Shown here: positions 9,170 through 19,165 of the stretch, piece by piece
How the letters are laid out: the number at the start of each line of letters is the position of its first letter
Position numbering within the stretch: position 1 is the first letter of the stretch
Program-made: the position numbers and the translations under genes
The notes under the pieces: model-generated
What the model was told of the DNA's origin: nothing
Seen by the model: the letters and a program-made list of their open reading frames with translations, nothing else
Database searches by the model: none
Source: DASUAS01 sp963720765
GTDB lineage: Bacteria; Actinomycetota; Acidimicrobiia; IMCC26256; DASPTH01
Length of the DNA stretch: 64,000 bases
Direction of reading: 5' to 3'
NCBI GenBank assembly: GCA_963720765.1
Contig: CAVRGS010000001.1
Coordinates: 1 to 64,000 of the forward strand

Positions 9170-9341
9170 GCCGGATCGGGCGACCGCACCCACGCTCGCG
9201 ATCGCTATTGCGCAACGGCGGACGGTGAAAACCAAATGTCGCACGGGCCGTTCCCTCCATCGCGGTCGGTCAGGGTCCCTGCAGTGAACCCCTGCATGTG
9301 TGTCGCCCGCAGGTTCGGCACTACGAACCGCGCGCACCTGC

Positions 9342-10170
9342 TCACTCGGGCGCAGCCATGGCGTCGACTGCGGCTAGCGCGGCCAGTGCGCCGAGGTCGA
9401 GCCACAGCATGACGACGATGATGACCGTCAGTGACCCGTAGTTGCGACTGTAGCTCGAGAAGTTCGCCGTGTACGCGGAGAGCAGCGCTGAAAACCGCGA
9501 GGCAGATCGCGGTGGCGACGATCGGGCCCTTCGTCACGATCCGGTCGCGGGGTCGCCCGCCGAGACACGGCCCAGGCGAGCACGGCCGCGCTGGCCAGGG
9601 CTCGATCTCGAGGACGATGCGCACTGCGGTTCCGAGGCCGGTGATGCTGGCGAGGAGCGACGGGACGCTCGTGATCAGCCACACCGCGACGAGCACGAAC
9701 ACGATCAACGCGATCGTGACGAGCAGAGCAATCCCTCGGCGGGCGGCGAACCCTCGTCGCTGCGCATCGCCCCGTGTGACCGCCACTCCCCGCATGACTG
9801 CGGCGACGCCCGATGAGGCGCTCCACAATCCGACGACGAGGCTCGACAACGGCGATCACGCTCAGTCCTGCCCCGCCGACATCGCTGGTGTTGCGCAGCC
9901 GTGAGGTCATGAACGAACGGGTGGCGTCCGGGAGGGCGCCGGCCACGCTGCTGACCTGCTCTCGGATCTGGGCGAGATCGGCGAAGATCCCGTAGATCGA
10001 CTCGGCCGCGATCAGTCCGGGGATCAGCGCGATGAATGCATAGAACGCCACACCAGCTGCGATCAGCGTGAGTTGGTGCTCGCGCGTACGGCCGCGCAAC
10101 GCCGACGCTTGCGAGCGCGCTCGATCAGGGAAGTTCTCGAGACTCTCGGTGGCGGTCGACTCGACGCCGG
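9342..10170 (-). pseudogene. YihY/BrkB-type inner-membrane protein, multiply frameshifted
   Basis: Pieces of one polytopic membrane protein lie in order over three frames. LTLIAAGVAFYAFIALIPGL and the following SIYGIFADLAQIREQVSSV (near 10080) form the N-terminal helices. VGLWSASSGVAAVMRGVAV, GFAARRGIALLVTIALIVFV and VRIVLEIEPWPA follow in a second frame (9849-9600). The tail ANFSSYSRNYGSLTVIIVVM then LDLGALAALAAVDAMAAPE (ending at 9342) matches the conserved YihY C-terminus. At least three indels are needed to join them. Either the gene is dead or the assembly is faulty here. The original start cannot be fixed; similarity begins near 10165. Confidence 0.65.
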
Positions 10171-10330
10171 CACTCGCGAGCAGTCGTCGCGGCGGCGCGC
10201 CGTCTCGCGTTCGCGCGGATCCTCACGGGGTATCGCAAGCGGATTCCGACCACGCCTTCGGCCGACCGGCCTCGCCGAGCACTGACAACGCTCGGGAGGC
10301 AGCCAAGGCCGACGCACTGGCCGCACAACC

Positions 10331-10621
10331 TTGCCCGATGATTCAGCGTCGCTGGCTGAGAACCGCGCCGACCGCGAGCGCTCTCTCCGCGCACTCCAGG
10401 AGCTCGAACTTCGCGCCGGCCGTCCCGCGCCCGGACGCGAAGCCCAGTGGCTCCAGCAGGTGCTCCGCGCCCAGCTCGAAGCAACTCCACCCGAAGCAAT
10501 TCACTTCGCCGACGTTCGCCAACGACTCGATCGCGTCGCCACTGAGCTCCGATACCAACGCGCACGAGAAGCCGACCTCATCTACGAAGGATTCAACCAC
10601 GATCTCGGCACAGGCGACTGA
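10331..10621 (+). CDS. Hypothetical helical protein (96 aa)
   Basis: Unrecognised, probably all-helical and charged, read from a TTG codon at 10331. Key segments are LAENRADRERSLRALQELEL, WLQQVLRAQLEA and RQRLDRVATELRYQRAREAD, which suggest a short coiled coil. It lies 65 bases ahead of the channel-like gene on the same strand. A start further downstream cannot be excluded. The antisense frame is also open, so the call is tentative. Confidence 0.35.
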   Translation: MPDDSASLAENRADRERSLRALQELELRAGRPAPGREAQWLQQVLRAQLEATPPEAIHFADVRQRLDRVATELRYQRAREADLIYEGFNHDLGTGD

Positions 10622-10686
10622 CTACTGAGAGGCCCATCTGGAAATGCTTCGTCTGTCCGAATGAGAGCAGAGCAAGAGGTCCGAAC

Positions 10687-11031
10687 ATGCTGAGGGAAGA
10701 ACTGTCGAGACTGACCAAGGTTGAGGAACGTCACCATCGACTCTTCGCCCGCGTGGCGCTCGCATTCATGCTGTCGTTCGCCGTGTTCGTCCTCGGCACG
10801 GTAGCGATATGGACGTTCGAGAGCGGCCACAAAGGGGGCGACATCCACGGGTTAGGAGACGCGGCGTTCTTCACCGCGGTTCAGCTCTTGACCATCTCGT
10901 CCTTCGCGAAGAACCCGTTGACCTCGGGCGGCAAGGTCGTGGATGTTCTCTTGGAGATGTGGGGCATTTTCGTGATCACCGCGGTGGCTGGCGGCTTCGC
11001 CTCCTTCTTCAGTACCGGGGACGCGACCTGA
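10687..11031 (+). CDS. Two-helix ion-channel-like membrane protein without a TVGYG filter
   Basis: A 114-residue protein with a basic N-terminus and a first transmembrane helix LAFMLSFAVFVLGTVAIWTF. A pore-helix-like stretch follows (DAAFFTAVQLLTISSFA), then a second membrane helix MWGIFVITAVAGGFASFF. The layout, including the NPLTSGGK turn after the pore loop and the ITAVAGGFASFF end, copies the 2-TM K+ channel pore module. In that module the filter TVGYGD precedes a P-x-T-x-G-G-[RK] turn. Here the filter position reads TISSFA. K+ selectivity is therefore not expected. It may be a scaffold, a non-selective pore or a degenerate channel. ATG start at 10687. Confidence 0.65.
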   Translation: MLREELSRLTKVEERHHRLFARVALAFMLSFAVFVLGTVAIWTFESGHKGGDIHGLGDAAFFTAVQLLTISSFAKNPLTSGGKVVDVLLEMWGIFVITAVAGGFASFFSTGDAT

Positions 11032-11299
11032 GCCACCTCGTCCAGATCGTCCGCGCGGCGCTCGCGAAGGCCCTCCTCGAAGTCTTCCGCCGTGACCCAC
11101 GAGACTTTCCGGGAAGCTCTTGCTCTGCACAGCAGCGCGACCTTGCCGCCCTGCCGCGTGCGCTGAGCGTGACCAAATGATGTTCCGGCTACCGGACCGC
11201 TTGTGGGCTCACCGGCGCTTGTTGCACGCGCACGGTCGCACCGGCGCGCGGCGCAGATAGCCTGCGACCAGCGACTCGATGCTGCGCTCCACGCAACAG

Positions 11300-11640
11300 C
11301 TGCGTTGTGCACCGAAGGTGTCAACGAGCACGACGCTACGACTGGGAACATCAACTCATCGTGGAACTCCGACAGCGCATGTGCGAGGACCTTCCGAAAT
11401 GCGCAGGTCTCGACATCGCTGCCCGATACCTGCCGACCGGCGGCTGCGCCGATGTCGGCGGAGATCAGTATGAAGGTCTTCGCCTCGACGAGCAATCGCA
11501 TCGCTTTTCTCGTCGGTGACGTCGCAGGACACGGCATCACCGGGCCGCTGACATGGCGTTGATTCGAGGGATCATCACCGCGTTGCTTCACGCCGGCATC
11601 GCTGACGCAGACGTCTTCTCGGAGGTGGAGTTCAGGATGG
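11300..11640 (+). pseudogene. Decayed SpoIIE/RsbU-type PP2C serine phosphatase
   Basis: Three short collinear pieces in different frames form the head of a SpoIIE phosphatase. The first is EHQLIVELRQRMCEDLPKCA with GLDIAARYLPTGGCADVGGD. The second is RIAFLVGDVAGHGIT (near 11500), whose GDVxGHG is the metal-binding motif. The third is MALIRGIITALLHAGIADAD (11553 on). A functional phosphatase would continue another ~150 residues, but downstream lies the stop end of the LLM gene on the other strand. Together with the STAS and HATPase genes elsewhere in the window this points to a once larger partner-switching set. Confidence 0.6.
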
Positions 11641-11703
11641 TCGCCCGCACGAGCGCTCCGTACCGCTGCGTGTCGCACCGACTTGCGCTCAGCGGAGCGA
11701 CAC

Positions 11704-12661
11704 TCAGCGAAGTGCGCCGCGCAGCTCGTGTTCCCAGTACTGGAAGAACCCGTCCTGATCTTCGCCGATCTGGTGGAAGTAGAGATGGTCATATCCCGCC
11801 TCGACGTATTGCTGCACGCTGTCGCGCAGCTCGTCGGCGAGGTTGGGCCCGCACGGTATCGACTTCGTCGCGTTGTCCTCGGTGACGATCTCAGTGGCCT
11901 GCTCGAAATGCGTCCACGTAGGAAGGTCCTGCGACAGCTGACCCGGCACCGCGGTGTTCGGCCACGTGTGGTGGACCGTCTTGCGCGCGGCCGGTTCGCT
12001 CTCCGCCCAGCACAGGTTGAGTTGCGCATATCGCGGTCCTGAGCCTCCGGCACCTTCGAAGGCGTCAACGAGCTCGCGATCAGGAGCATTGCCCCAGAAG
12101 CCGTCGCCGACGCGACCGGCGAGCTCGGCGGCGGCGAGCCCGAACCCCGACACGATGATCGGCACCCGCGTCGAAGGCGCGTCGAACAACCGGGCGTTGT
12201 CGACTTCGAAGTATCTGCCCCGGTGCTCGAGGGTCTCCCCGGTGAAGAGGTCGCGGATCACGCCGACAGCTTCCTCCAGCATCTCGAGCCGCACCGCGGG
12301 CGGGGGCCAGCGCTCGCCGACGACATGCTCGTTGAGGGCCTCCCCGGTGCCGACGCCCAAGAAGAAGCGACCATCGAACAGCAGCGACGTCGTGGCCGCG
12401 GCCTGCGCCACCACCGCTGGATGGATCCGCATGATCGGGCACGAGACCCCGACGCCTACCTCGATGCGCTCCGTCGACGCGGCGATCGCGCCGAGCACGC
12501 TCCACACGAACGGGCTGTGGCCCTGCGCAGTCACCCACGGGTGGTAATGGTCGGAGATCGAGACGAAGTCGAACCCGGCCTCTTCCGCGCGGCGCGGCAT
12601 TCTGCACCAACGTGGCCGGTGCGTGCTCCTCACTCGACAGCGTGCAGCCGAAGCTCGTCAT
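11704..12661 (-). CDS. F420-type LLM-class oxidoreductase (one frameshift)
   Basis: Luciferase-like TIM-barrel enzyme of about 318 residues, most like the TIGR03557 group of F420-dependent G6P-dehydrogenase relatives. MTSFGCTLSSEEHAPATLVQ starts at 12661 behind GAGGTG. An extra base near 12600 then shifts the frame to RRAEEAGFDFVSISDHYHPW. Further family marks are TERIEVGVGVSCPIMRIHPA, FFLGVGTGEALNEHV, the cofactor-binding VPIIVSGFGLAAAELAGRVG and GYDHLYFHQIGEDQ. A role in F420H2-linked redox chemistry is inferred from the family; the substrate is unknown. It is followed upstream by the small basic protein gene only 4 bases away, so they probably share an operon. Confidence 0.8.
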
Positions 12662-12665
12662 ACGT

Positions 12666-12908
12666 TCACCTCTTCTTCCCGCTCTTCGTCTTCTTGGCCG
12701 TCGCCTTCCCACCCTTTCGACCGGCGGCTTTGTGCGCGGCAGTCGTACCGCCTTGCTTCGCGCTGCCGCCCTTTCCAGCCTTCTTCCCGCCGTGCTTCGA
12801 GGCATCCGGCGAGTTCGCGATCTTCGCGGCACGCGCCTTGGACATGCCCTTCTTCTTGAGCGCTTCGTACTGCTTCTCGTTCTTGACGTTTGACCGCTTC
12901 GACGGCAT
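12666..12908 (-). CDS. Small basic DUF7218-like protein
   Basis: An 80-residue, lysine-rich, cysteine-free protein starting MPSKRSNVKNEKQYEALKKK. It continues GMSKARAAKIANSPDASKHG and ends in a repetitive Lys/Gly/Ala tail (GGKATAKKTKSGKKR). The central KARAAKIAN segment is the conserved core of a small family of actinobacterial proteins with a Rho-terminator-N-like or nucleic-acid-binding look. The high pI suggests DNA or RNA binding (inference). ATG at 12908. Confidence 0.8.
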   Translation of the reverse strand: MPSKRSNVKNEKQYEALKKKGMSKARAAKIANSPDASKHGGKKAGKGGSAKQGGTTAAHKAAGRKGGKATAKKTKSGKKR

Positions 12909-13100
12909 CGACGGATCTCCTCTGGGGGCGAGATGAACCGTCGCGCTCGGTACCCGGCCGACGGTGCGCCGAAACCCACCGCTTCGATCAGTCGGTCGCC
13001 GACTTCTCCGAGAGATCCGCAGACCAAAACGGGCTGGACTTCCGAACGTTCTGCGACCCTCCCGGCGAAACGTGCGAACGCACTCAGCACGTTGTAGAAA

Positions 13101-13162
13101 ATCCGACCCATTGCGTGGGTCGGATCTCGAGTGACCGCAGAGCGGTCTCCTCGAGATCCGAC
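13101..13162 (-). promoter_or_regulatory. Overlapping hairpins: anti-terminator/terminator-like switch
   Basis: In minus-strand order a long hairpin forms first. Its arms are GTCGGATCTCGAG (13162-13150) and CTCGAGATCCGAC (13131-13119), with an inner GACCGC-TCT-GCGGTC stem. Immediately after it comes ATCCGACCCA-CGCAA-TGGGTCGGAT (13125-13101), followed by TTTCT. The second arm of hairpin 1 and the first arm of hairpin 2 share 13119-13125, so the two cannot form together. They sit between the membrane-protein stop (13178) and the small basic gene (12908). This is the geometry of an attenuator, or of a terminator with a blocking fold. Confidence 0.55.
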
Positions 13163-13177
13163 ATCATGGGCGCTGTG

Positions 13178-13849
13178 TCACCGGCCGACGCCGAAGACCC
13201 GCACGAGACCAGGAATGGCTTCAAGTGTCATCCCGGCACCCACCGCGGTGAGCCCCGCGAGGACCAGCGTGACGTTGAACGGAGTTGAGACCAGGGCGAT
13301 GATCCCGAGCGCGATGGCACCGAGCCCGATCAGCACTTCTGCACCGAGGTCACTTTGCAGCACCGGAGATGCAGTAGAGCTGAGCCCACCGAGCGCGGTA
13401 TCGAGCTGACGGGTCATCGCTGCACCCATCATGAGTGCCGCGCCGAACGCGATCAACGCCGCGGGCAGCAACACCGCGCGTTCGACATCCAGGAAGGCGA
13501 GGACACCCAACGCGACCCCGGCGACACCGGCCAAGAGCTCGGCACTCACACCGCTGGCGAGTTGCTCCTCGCTGTGGCTCCGAGCCATGACGGCTGAGGC
13601 CCGTGCAGCCACCGCAGCGCCCCGCACGAGGAAGCCACCCCCGATAGCGATCACCGCGATCGCTCCGAGACGCTCCGGTGCGAGATCGTTGAAACCCAGG
13701 ATGCACAGCACGACCGCACCGAGGCCTGCGACCGCCTCCGCAAGTGAGCCGCCACTGACGACTCGAGTAGTCAACTCGCTTCCGGCCACGCGGCCGTCAT
13801 TCGGAACCGATTGCTGTGCGTTTGCGCGGTCAACTGTTGTCTGCGTCAT
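13178..13849 (-). CDS. Six-helix membrane protein of unknown function
   Basis: A 223-residue integral membrane protein. After a polar N-terminal ~35 residues there are six hydrophobic segments: LAEAVAGLGAVVLCILGF, LGAIAVIAIGGGFLVRGAAV, LLAGVAGVALGVLAFL, AVLLPAALIAFGAALMMGAA, LGAEVLIGLGAIALGIIALV and TLVLAGLTAVGAGMTLEAI. The two halves look alike (LLAGVAG/LIGLGAI repeats), suggesting internal duplication. The ATG at 13849 follows AAGGAGC. No catalytic motif is visible. The downstream hairpin pair probably controls read-through from this gene. Confidence 0.75.
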   Translation of the reverse strand: MTQTTVDRANAQQSVPNDGRVAGSELTTRVVSGGSLAEAVAGLGAVVLCILGFNDLAPERLGAIAVIAIGGGFLVRGAAVAARASAVMARSHSEEQLASGVSAELLAGVAGVALGVLAFLDVERAVLLPAALIAFGAALMMGAAMTRQLDTALGGLSSTASPVLQSDLGAEVLIGLGAIALGIIALVSTPFNVTLVLAGLTAVGAGMTLEAIPGLVRVFGVGR

Positions 13850-14157
13850 GGGCACGCTCCTTTCTTGTTGTTGGGCACGCCCAATGGTGGACGTGCGCAT
13901 CCTTGTTGTACGTGCCCACCGAACCTGACGGAAAAACGTCACTTCACGGGTCGGCGCGCTGACCCGACAAGTGCGCCTCGTGCCCGCGCCCGGGTGGTGC
14001 CGAGACGAACGCGGACCCGCTGCAGCGCGAGGTTCATCACGGACGTGCCGGGGAGGCATCACCGTGGCCGAAGTCGACCGCACGGCGAGTAGCGCCGAGC
14101 GAGTTTCCTGGCGCCGGGTGCGACGCGAGGACCGTCCGTCAGGCCCCAACGCCGCGG
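13850..14157. other. Gene-free stretch with two small stems
   Basis: Separates two minus-strand genes and should contain the promoter of the six-helix membrane protein. I see only short dyads: TGACG-GAAAAA-CGTCA (13926-13941) and CGGGTC-GGCGCGCT-GACCCG just after it. No credible coding frame. Confidence 0.4.
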
Positions 14158-14775
14158 TCAGCCCTGCCGCCGAGGATCGGCCGTGTTGGCGACGAACTCT
14201 GCTACCGCTTCGCCGACGCCTGACGGACCCTCGGTCACCGGTGTCGCGACCCGGCGGCTCCCGGAGAGTCGATCAAGGCGGATCGGGTGGTGCTCGATCA
14301 TGATCCGCTGGGCATCGCTCGATGTCGTGTCGATCCGGAGGGTCACGCCGCGCTCAGCCGCGAGACGGTCCTCTGGGCTCCTCATGGCGAGTCCGCCACC
14401 GAGCAGCGTGCCCACCGTGCCGAAGAAGAGCGCACCGATCACGAGGCCGAGCAGCACCCGATCACCAACGGACCAGCCCGCTGCGCCGGTGAAGACGAGC
14501 CCGAGAAGGGCGCCGACGACGACACCGATCGCGCCGAGCACGCCGCCGAACAACGCCGCGCCGCGAAACATCTCCTTGGTCATGAACGTGCCCAGTCCCG
14601 GGCCACCCACCGAGTCCGAGAACTCTTGGTCCATCTCGGCTCGGATGGACAGTTCGAGATCGGGTCGCTCGCCCACGTGCAGCAACTCAGGCGCGTGTGC
14701 GGTCCTCTCGACGAGATCGTGAGCGGTAGCTTCCGCGTCTTGTCGGTCGCGGTAGACAGCGAGTAACGAGGGCAT
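14158..14775 (-). CDS. General-stress-type membrane protein with N-terminal YflT-like fold
   Basis: A 205-residue protein. The first ~45 residues (MPSLLAVYRDRQDAEATAHD) look like the small alpha/beta domain of general-stress GS17M/DUF1269 proteins. Two glycine-rich membrane helices follow (FGGVLGAIGVVVGALLGLVF and LLGLVIGALFFGTVGTLLGG), then a soluble tail with a second alpha/beta unit (GVTLRIDTTSSDAQRIMIEH). Glycine-zipper helices of this kind occur in stress-induced envelope proteins. The start is an ATG eight bases after GGAGGTG. It is monocistronic as far as can be seen. Confidence 0.7.
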   Translation of the reverse strand: MPSLLAVYRDRQDAEATAHDLVERTAHAPELLHVGERPDLELSIRAEMDQEFSDSVGGPGLGTFMTKEMFRGAALFGGVLGAIGVVVGALLGLVFTGAAGWSVGDRVLLGLVIGALFFGTVGTLLGGGLAMRSPEDRLAAERGVTLRIDTTSSDAQRIMIEHHPIRLDRLSGSRRVATPVTEGPSGVGEAVAEFVANTADPRRQG

Positions 14776-15035
14776 TGCCCACCTCCTGGACGTGATCCAT
14801 GACGTCGTGTCTGCCGCTGGAGCAGACGCGGATGCGGCCGAGCGTTGACTGCCGAGTTGGTGACCAATGCTGGGCGCCCGGTTTTGCGTGGCCGTTGGTC
14901 AGAAGCAATGCCGCTCACGGAATTCTTGGTGAAGACCCGTCGGCATCAACACGCCGTTGTTCGACGTCACGCGGCACGTGCGCCATCGGGTACCTCCGAG
15001 CACTCGGGAATCCACTCGTACCCATCGCTTCGCCG

Positions 15036-15629
15036 TCAGACCATGTTGTCGCGTTCGGCGACGTCGCGGATGGCGTCGCGCGTTCGATCGACCATGGCGA
15101 CGAAGGGTCCGATGACGGTGTTCCCGATCGGACCGGTGGGCGCGTGGGCGTGGGCATGCGTCGGAGCGATCCGTTGTGCGGCCCGAAATGCCGTAGCGGC
15201 CTTCACGAGTCGATCTTCATCGGCCAATTCGAGCAGGGGATGCTCCTTGTGCTCCTCGTTCTCGGCATGCTGCAGCACGTCGACGCGCAGCTGGTCGAAC
15301 TTCGACTGGAACTCGGGCGCACTCGTGCCCATCTTCTCCAACTCGGCGAGGGCCTTCTTCCCCTTGTCCTCCTCCTCGATCCGCTCGTCGACGACGCCAT
15401 CGGCGTCGGCAACTCGGCGCGCGAGTGGATGCACCACCTGTTCCTCGGCCGTCTCGTGCACCGCGAGCTTTGCTACGAGCTGCTCGAAGGCCTCCTGGCG
15501 GCTGTCCCCGGTGCTGGTGTCAACGTCGTTCAACAGGGACTGGATGTCGGCGTGGTCCTCCAGCACCGCGGCGACCAGATCGTCGGGCCGGGTGGCGGCC
15601 TGTGCGCGGTCTTCGTCAGCAGATCCCAT
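15036..15629 (-). CDS. Hemerythrin HHE-domain protein
   Basis: A 197-residue HHE protein. Ligand-bearing segments are DLVAAVLEDHADIQSLLNDV, LAVHETAEEQVVHPLARRV and VLQHAENEEHKEHPLLEL. The C-terminal ~50 residues add a histidine-rich THAHAHAPTG loop before a last helix (VIGPFVAMVDRTRDAIRDVA), which is unusual and could bind metal. Its ATG at 15629 follows GGAGG closely. It lies 150 bases downstream of the formate dehydrogenase large-subunit stop on the same strand, separated enough to be independent. It differs from the 7776 copy in length and ends. Confidence 0.85.
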   Translation of the reverse strand: MGSADEDRAQAATRPDDLVAAVLEDHADIQSLLNDVDTSTGDSRQEAFEQLVAKLAVHETAEEQVVHPLARRVADADGVVDERIEEEDKGKKALAELEKMGTSAPEFQSKFDQLRVDVLQHAENEEHKEHPLLELADEDRLVKAATAFRAAQRIAPTHAHAHAPTGPIGNTVIGPFVAMVDRTRDAIRDVAERDNMV

Positions 15630-15778
15630 CTCGCGCCTCCTCGTGTCGTGAGCTCGTTCGGCGAGCTGTTCGATGTGGGTCGCATACCCATCGGTTTGGC
15701 GGAGCACTCCTGAACCGGCCGGCGAACGACGCGAGCTGCCACGAGAGCGCCACCGCACGACGCTTCCTTCTCCCTGCG

Positions 15779-18700
15779 TCAGATCCCGCGGCCGGTCTCC
15801 TCGGTGATGCCGGCGCGGATCCGGTATGACCGTACGAGCGCGTCACGGTCACGACCGCGAGGGCGTCGACCCGGTTGGATGTCACAGGTGAGAGCTTTCA
15901 CTTCCTGGATGTGCACGTTCGGGTCGAGCGACATGTGCGACAACTCATTGGCAGCATCTCCTGCGGAATACCCGTTCGGTCCCCAGTGGTAGGGCAGTCC
16001 GACCTGGTGCAGACGGCGACCGCCGACGTCGATGCTCCGCATGCGCTCTGTGATCAGCACGCGCGCCTCGATCGCGCTTCGAGCGGTGACGACAGTTGCC
16101 CAACCGAGATGCTCGAGACCCTGCTCCGCGGCGAGCTCGGGTGACACCTCGCAGAACATCTCGGGTTGCAGCTCGGCGAGATAGGGCAGCGATCGGGTCA
16201 TGCCACCGGCGGTGTGGTGCTCCGTGAGACGGTAGGTGGTGACGACATACGGGTAGACGTCGGCACCGAACTCTTCACCGCTGGGATGGAGGAGGTTCAG
16301 GCCGTCGGCCGGGCCGACGATCTGGCGGGCCGGGTTCCGCTGTTGGCGGTAGAACCCGTTGCTGAACGGTGACTCCTGCGGCTCATAGTGGGTTGGCATC
16401 GGCCCGTCAGCGAGCCCGGCGGGTGCGAACAGCCACGCCTTGCCGTCTCCCTGCATGATGAATGCATCGCGACCGCTCAGAGCGTCCGGACCGATCGCAT
16501 CAGGGCTCGGCTCGAAGTCGGGTGGCTTGTCGGCCTTGAAGTCGGGCACGTCGTGACCGGTCCACTCGCCTGACTCGGCGTCCCACCACAAGTACGCCTT
16601 CCGCTCGCTCCATGGCTTGCCGTCGGGATCGGCGGAGGCCCGGTTGTAGAGCAGTCTCCGGTTGGCGGGCCATGCCCAGCCCCACTCGGCGGCGACCCAG
16701 TCCTGTTCGTCGCCCGGCTTGCGGCGCGCGGCCTGGTTCACGCCGCCCACGCGCGCGCCGCAGTAGATCCAGCAGCCACACGTGGTCGAACCGTCGTCGG
16801 CCAGCTCGGTGTAAGACGAGAGCGGTTCCCCGGTGTGCTTCCAGCCGTTGATCTCTGCCAACACAGCATCGGCGGACGGCTCGTCGATCGAGCCGGAGGT
16901 GGGGTAGTCCCAGTGCAGTGCCTGCACCGGCTCGTCCATGGTGTCAGCCGAGCTCGCCAGCTTCTCGCGGATCCGCCGCCCGAGGTGGTAGGTGAACCAC
17001 AGCTCGCTGCGAGCGTCATGTTGCGGCTGGACCGCGGCATGGTGCCATTGCAACAGCCGCTGCGTGTTGGTGAAGCTACCGTCCTTCTCCGTGTGTGCGG
17101 CTGCCGGCAGGAAGAACACCTCGGTGCCGATGTCCTCGGTCTTCATCTCGCCGGACTCGATCTCGGGCCCGTCCTTCCACCAGGTGGCGCTCTCGATGAG
17201 CGAGAAGTCGCGCACGACCAACCAGTCGAGGTGGGACATACCCAGGCGTTGCGCCCGCGCGTCGGCCGAACCGACCGCCGGGTTCTCGCCCATGATGAAG
17301 TATCCCGTGCAGGTTCCGTCCATCTGTGCGAGCACCGTCTCGTACGTGCTGTGGCTTCCGGTCAATCGAGGCAGGTAATCGAAGCAGAAGTCGTTCTGCG
17401 CGGTGGCGGCATCACCGAAGTACGCCTTCAGGAGGCTGACTGTGTACGCCTTCATGTTCGCCCAGTAGCCCTTCTCGGTGCCGTCCGCGGCCACGAACGA
17501 ATCGAGATCCAGGTGCTTGTGGGCGTGGGGCATCGGGATGTAGCCGGGCAGGATGTTGAACAACGTCGGGATGTCGGTCGAACCTTGGATCGAGGCGTGG
17601 CCGCGCAAGGCGAGGATTCCGCCGCCTGGACGACCGATGTTGCCGAGGAGCGTCTGAAGGATCGCAGCGGTGCGGATGTACTGCACGCCCACCGTGTGCT
17701 GGGTCCATCCCACGGCGTACGCGAATGCAGAGGTGCGGTCGGGCCCGGAGTTGCTGGTGAGCAGCTCGCACACCTGCTGGAAGAGCGGCTGCGGCACGCC
17801 ACACGTGGCTTCCACCATCTCCGGCGTGTAACGCGCGAAGTGCCTCTTCAACACCTGAAAGACGCAGCGCGGGTGTTGCATCGACTCGTCGCGCTGGGGC
17901 TCGCCGGCACCGACGAATGCGCCCCCGGAACCGTGGGATTCTCCGCCGCCGGCCTCCTTGACCGACTGCCGATGGTGCTCGTGCTCAGGCGACTGCTGGT
18001 CGCGGGCGCCAGCGGCGGCGCCCACGTCGCTGCCCTCGTACTGCCACGAACTGTTGTCGTACGTCCGCGACTCGGGATCGAATCCGGAGAAGACGCCGTC
18101 GAGGTCCTCGGTGTCGCGGAAGTCTTCTCGCAGGATCGTCGGCCCGTTGGTGTACGCGACGACGTAGTCGCGGAAGTACTTGTCGTGTTCGATGACGTGA
18201 TGCACGAGACCGCCGAGAAATGCGATGTCGGTTCCCGCGCGCAGCGGTACGTGCACATCTGCGACCGCGCTCGTTCGGGTGTAGCGCGGATCGATGTGGA
18301 TCAGCACTGCGCCCCTGGCCTTGGCCTCCATCACCCACTGGAACCCGACCGGGTGGCACTCGGCCATGTTGGATCCCTGGATGACGATGCAGTCGCTGTT
18401 CTGCAGATCCTGCTGGAAGGTGGTTGCTCCACCCCTACCGAACGAAGTACCCAGACCGGGCACGGTGGCGCTGTGTCATATGCGCGCCTGGTTCTCGATC
18501 TGGATGGCGCCCAGCGCGGTGAACAGCTTCTTGATGAGGTAGTTCTCTTCGTTATCGAGCGTCGCCCCACCCAGATGAGCGAATCCGAGCGTGCGCCGGA
18601 CACGCTTGTCCTCGAACTCCCATTGCCAGCCGTGACGTCGGCTCTCGATGACGCGGTCCGCGATCATGTCCATCGCGGTGTCGAGAGGAAGCTCTTCCCA

Positions 18701-19033
18701 CTCCGGCGCATGGGGGCGGCGGTACTTGACCGTGTACTCACGTGCCGCGCCGGTGGTGAGCTGGAGCGAGGCGGCGCCCTTCGGGCACAGTCGGCCGCGG
18801 CTGATCGGCGAGTCGGGATCGCCCTCGATCTGCGTGACGCGGCCGTCCTCGACGTACACGTCCTGGCCGCAGCCCACCGCGCAGTACGGGCAGACGGACT
18901 TCACGACCCTGTCGGCCGAGACCACGCGGGGAACGATTCCGGCCGTGGTTGGACTCTGCACCGCGGCCCCGCGTCCGAGATGATCCCCATCTCGAAGCTG
19001 TCGGACCGCCGGCCACGGCATCGGGAAGCGCAC
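15779..19033 (-). CDS. fdhA: Selenocysteine-containing formate dehydrogenase, catalytic subunit
   Basis: Molybdenum/tungsten bis-MGD enzyme oxidising formate to CO2, 1084 residues when the UGA at 18478-18476 is decoded as selenocysteine. The N-terminal Fe-S motif is SVCPYCAVGCGQDVYVEDG, followed by RGRLCPKGA. The Sec site reads IENQARI-U-HSATVPGLG, the standard UH active-site pair. Later hallmarks are HIDPRYTRTSAVADVHVPLR, GNIGRPGGGILALRGHASIQ and the MGD-binding C-terminal domain (ARSAIEARVLITERM, HQVGLPYHWGPNGYSAGDAA). The GTG start at 19033 has AGAGGTG just upstream and gives MRFPMPWPAVRQLRDGD, the normal beginning; 19129 is less likely. No Tat signal is visible, so a cytoplasmic orientation is probable. 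It is the last gene of the fdhB-nrfD-fdhA cluster. fdhD was not seen in the window. Confidence 0.92.
18440..18478 (-). promoter_or_regulatory. bSECIS hairpin with the UGA-Sec codon of fdhA
   Basis: The TGA codon (18478-18476) is followed by a six-pair stem GTGCCC-GGTCT-GGGTAC (18463-18447), with one G-T pair. Its loop begins 18 bases after the codon. Bacterial SECIS elements place a short stem with a G-rich apical loop about 15-25 bases after UGA for SelB binding. Position and shape fit. Confidence 0.75.
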
Positions 19034-19165
19034 GACGTCACCTCTCTCGTCGCGAGGCGCGATACCCGCCGGCACGGACCAGCAAACGCGGCCCACCAGC
19101 GAGACACCGATCGAACACCCGGTACGCATCCGGTGGACGTCCTGCGATCGCCCTCGTCGCTCTCC

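Noticed and set aside
18463..18478. Stop codon splitting fdhA into two genes
   Set aside because: The UGA is in the conserved Sec-His site, followed by a SECIS-like stem, and the full selenocysteine machinery is adjacent, so it is read through rather than a stop.
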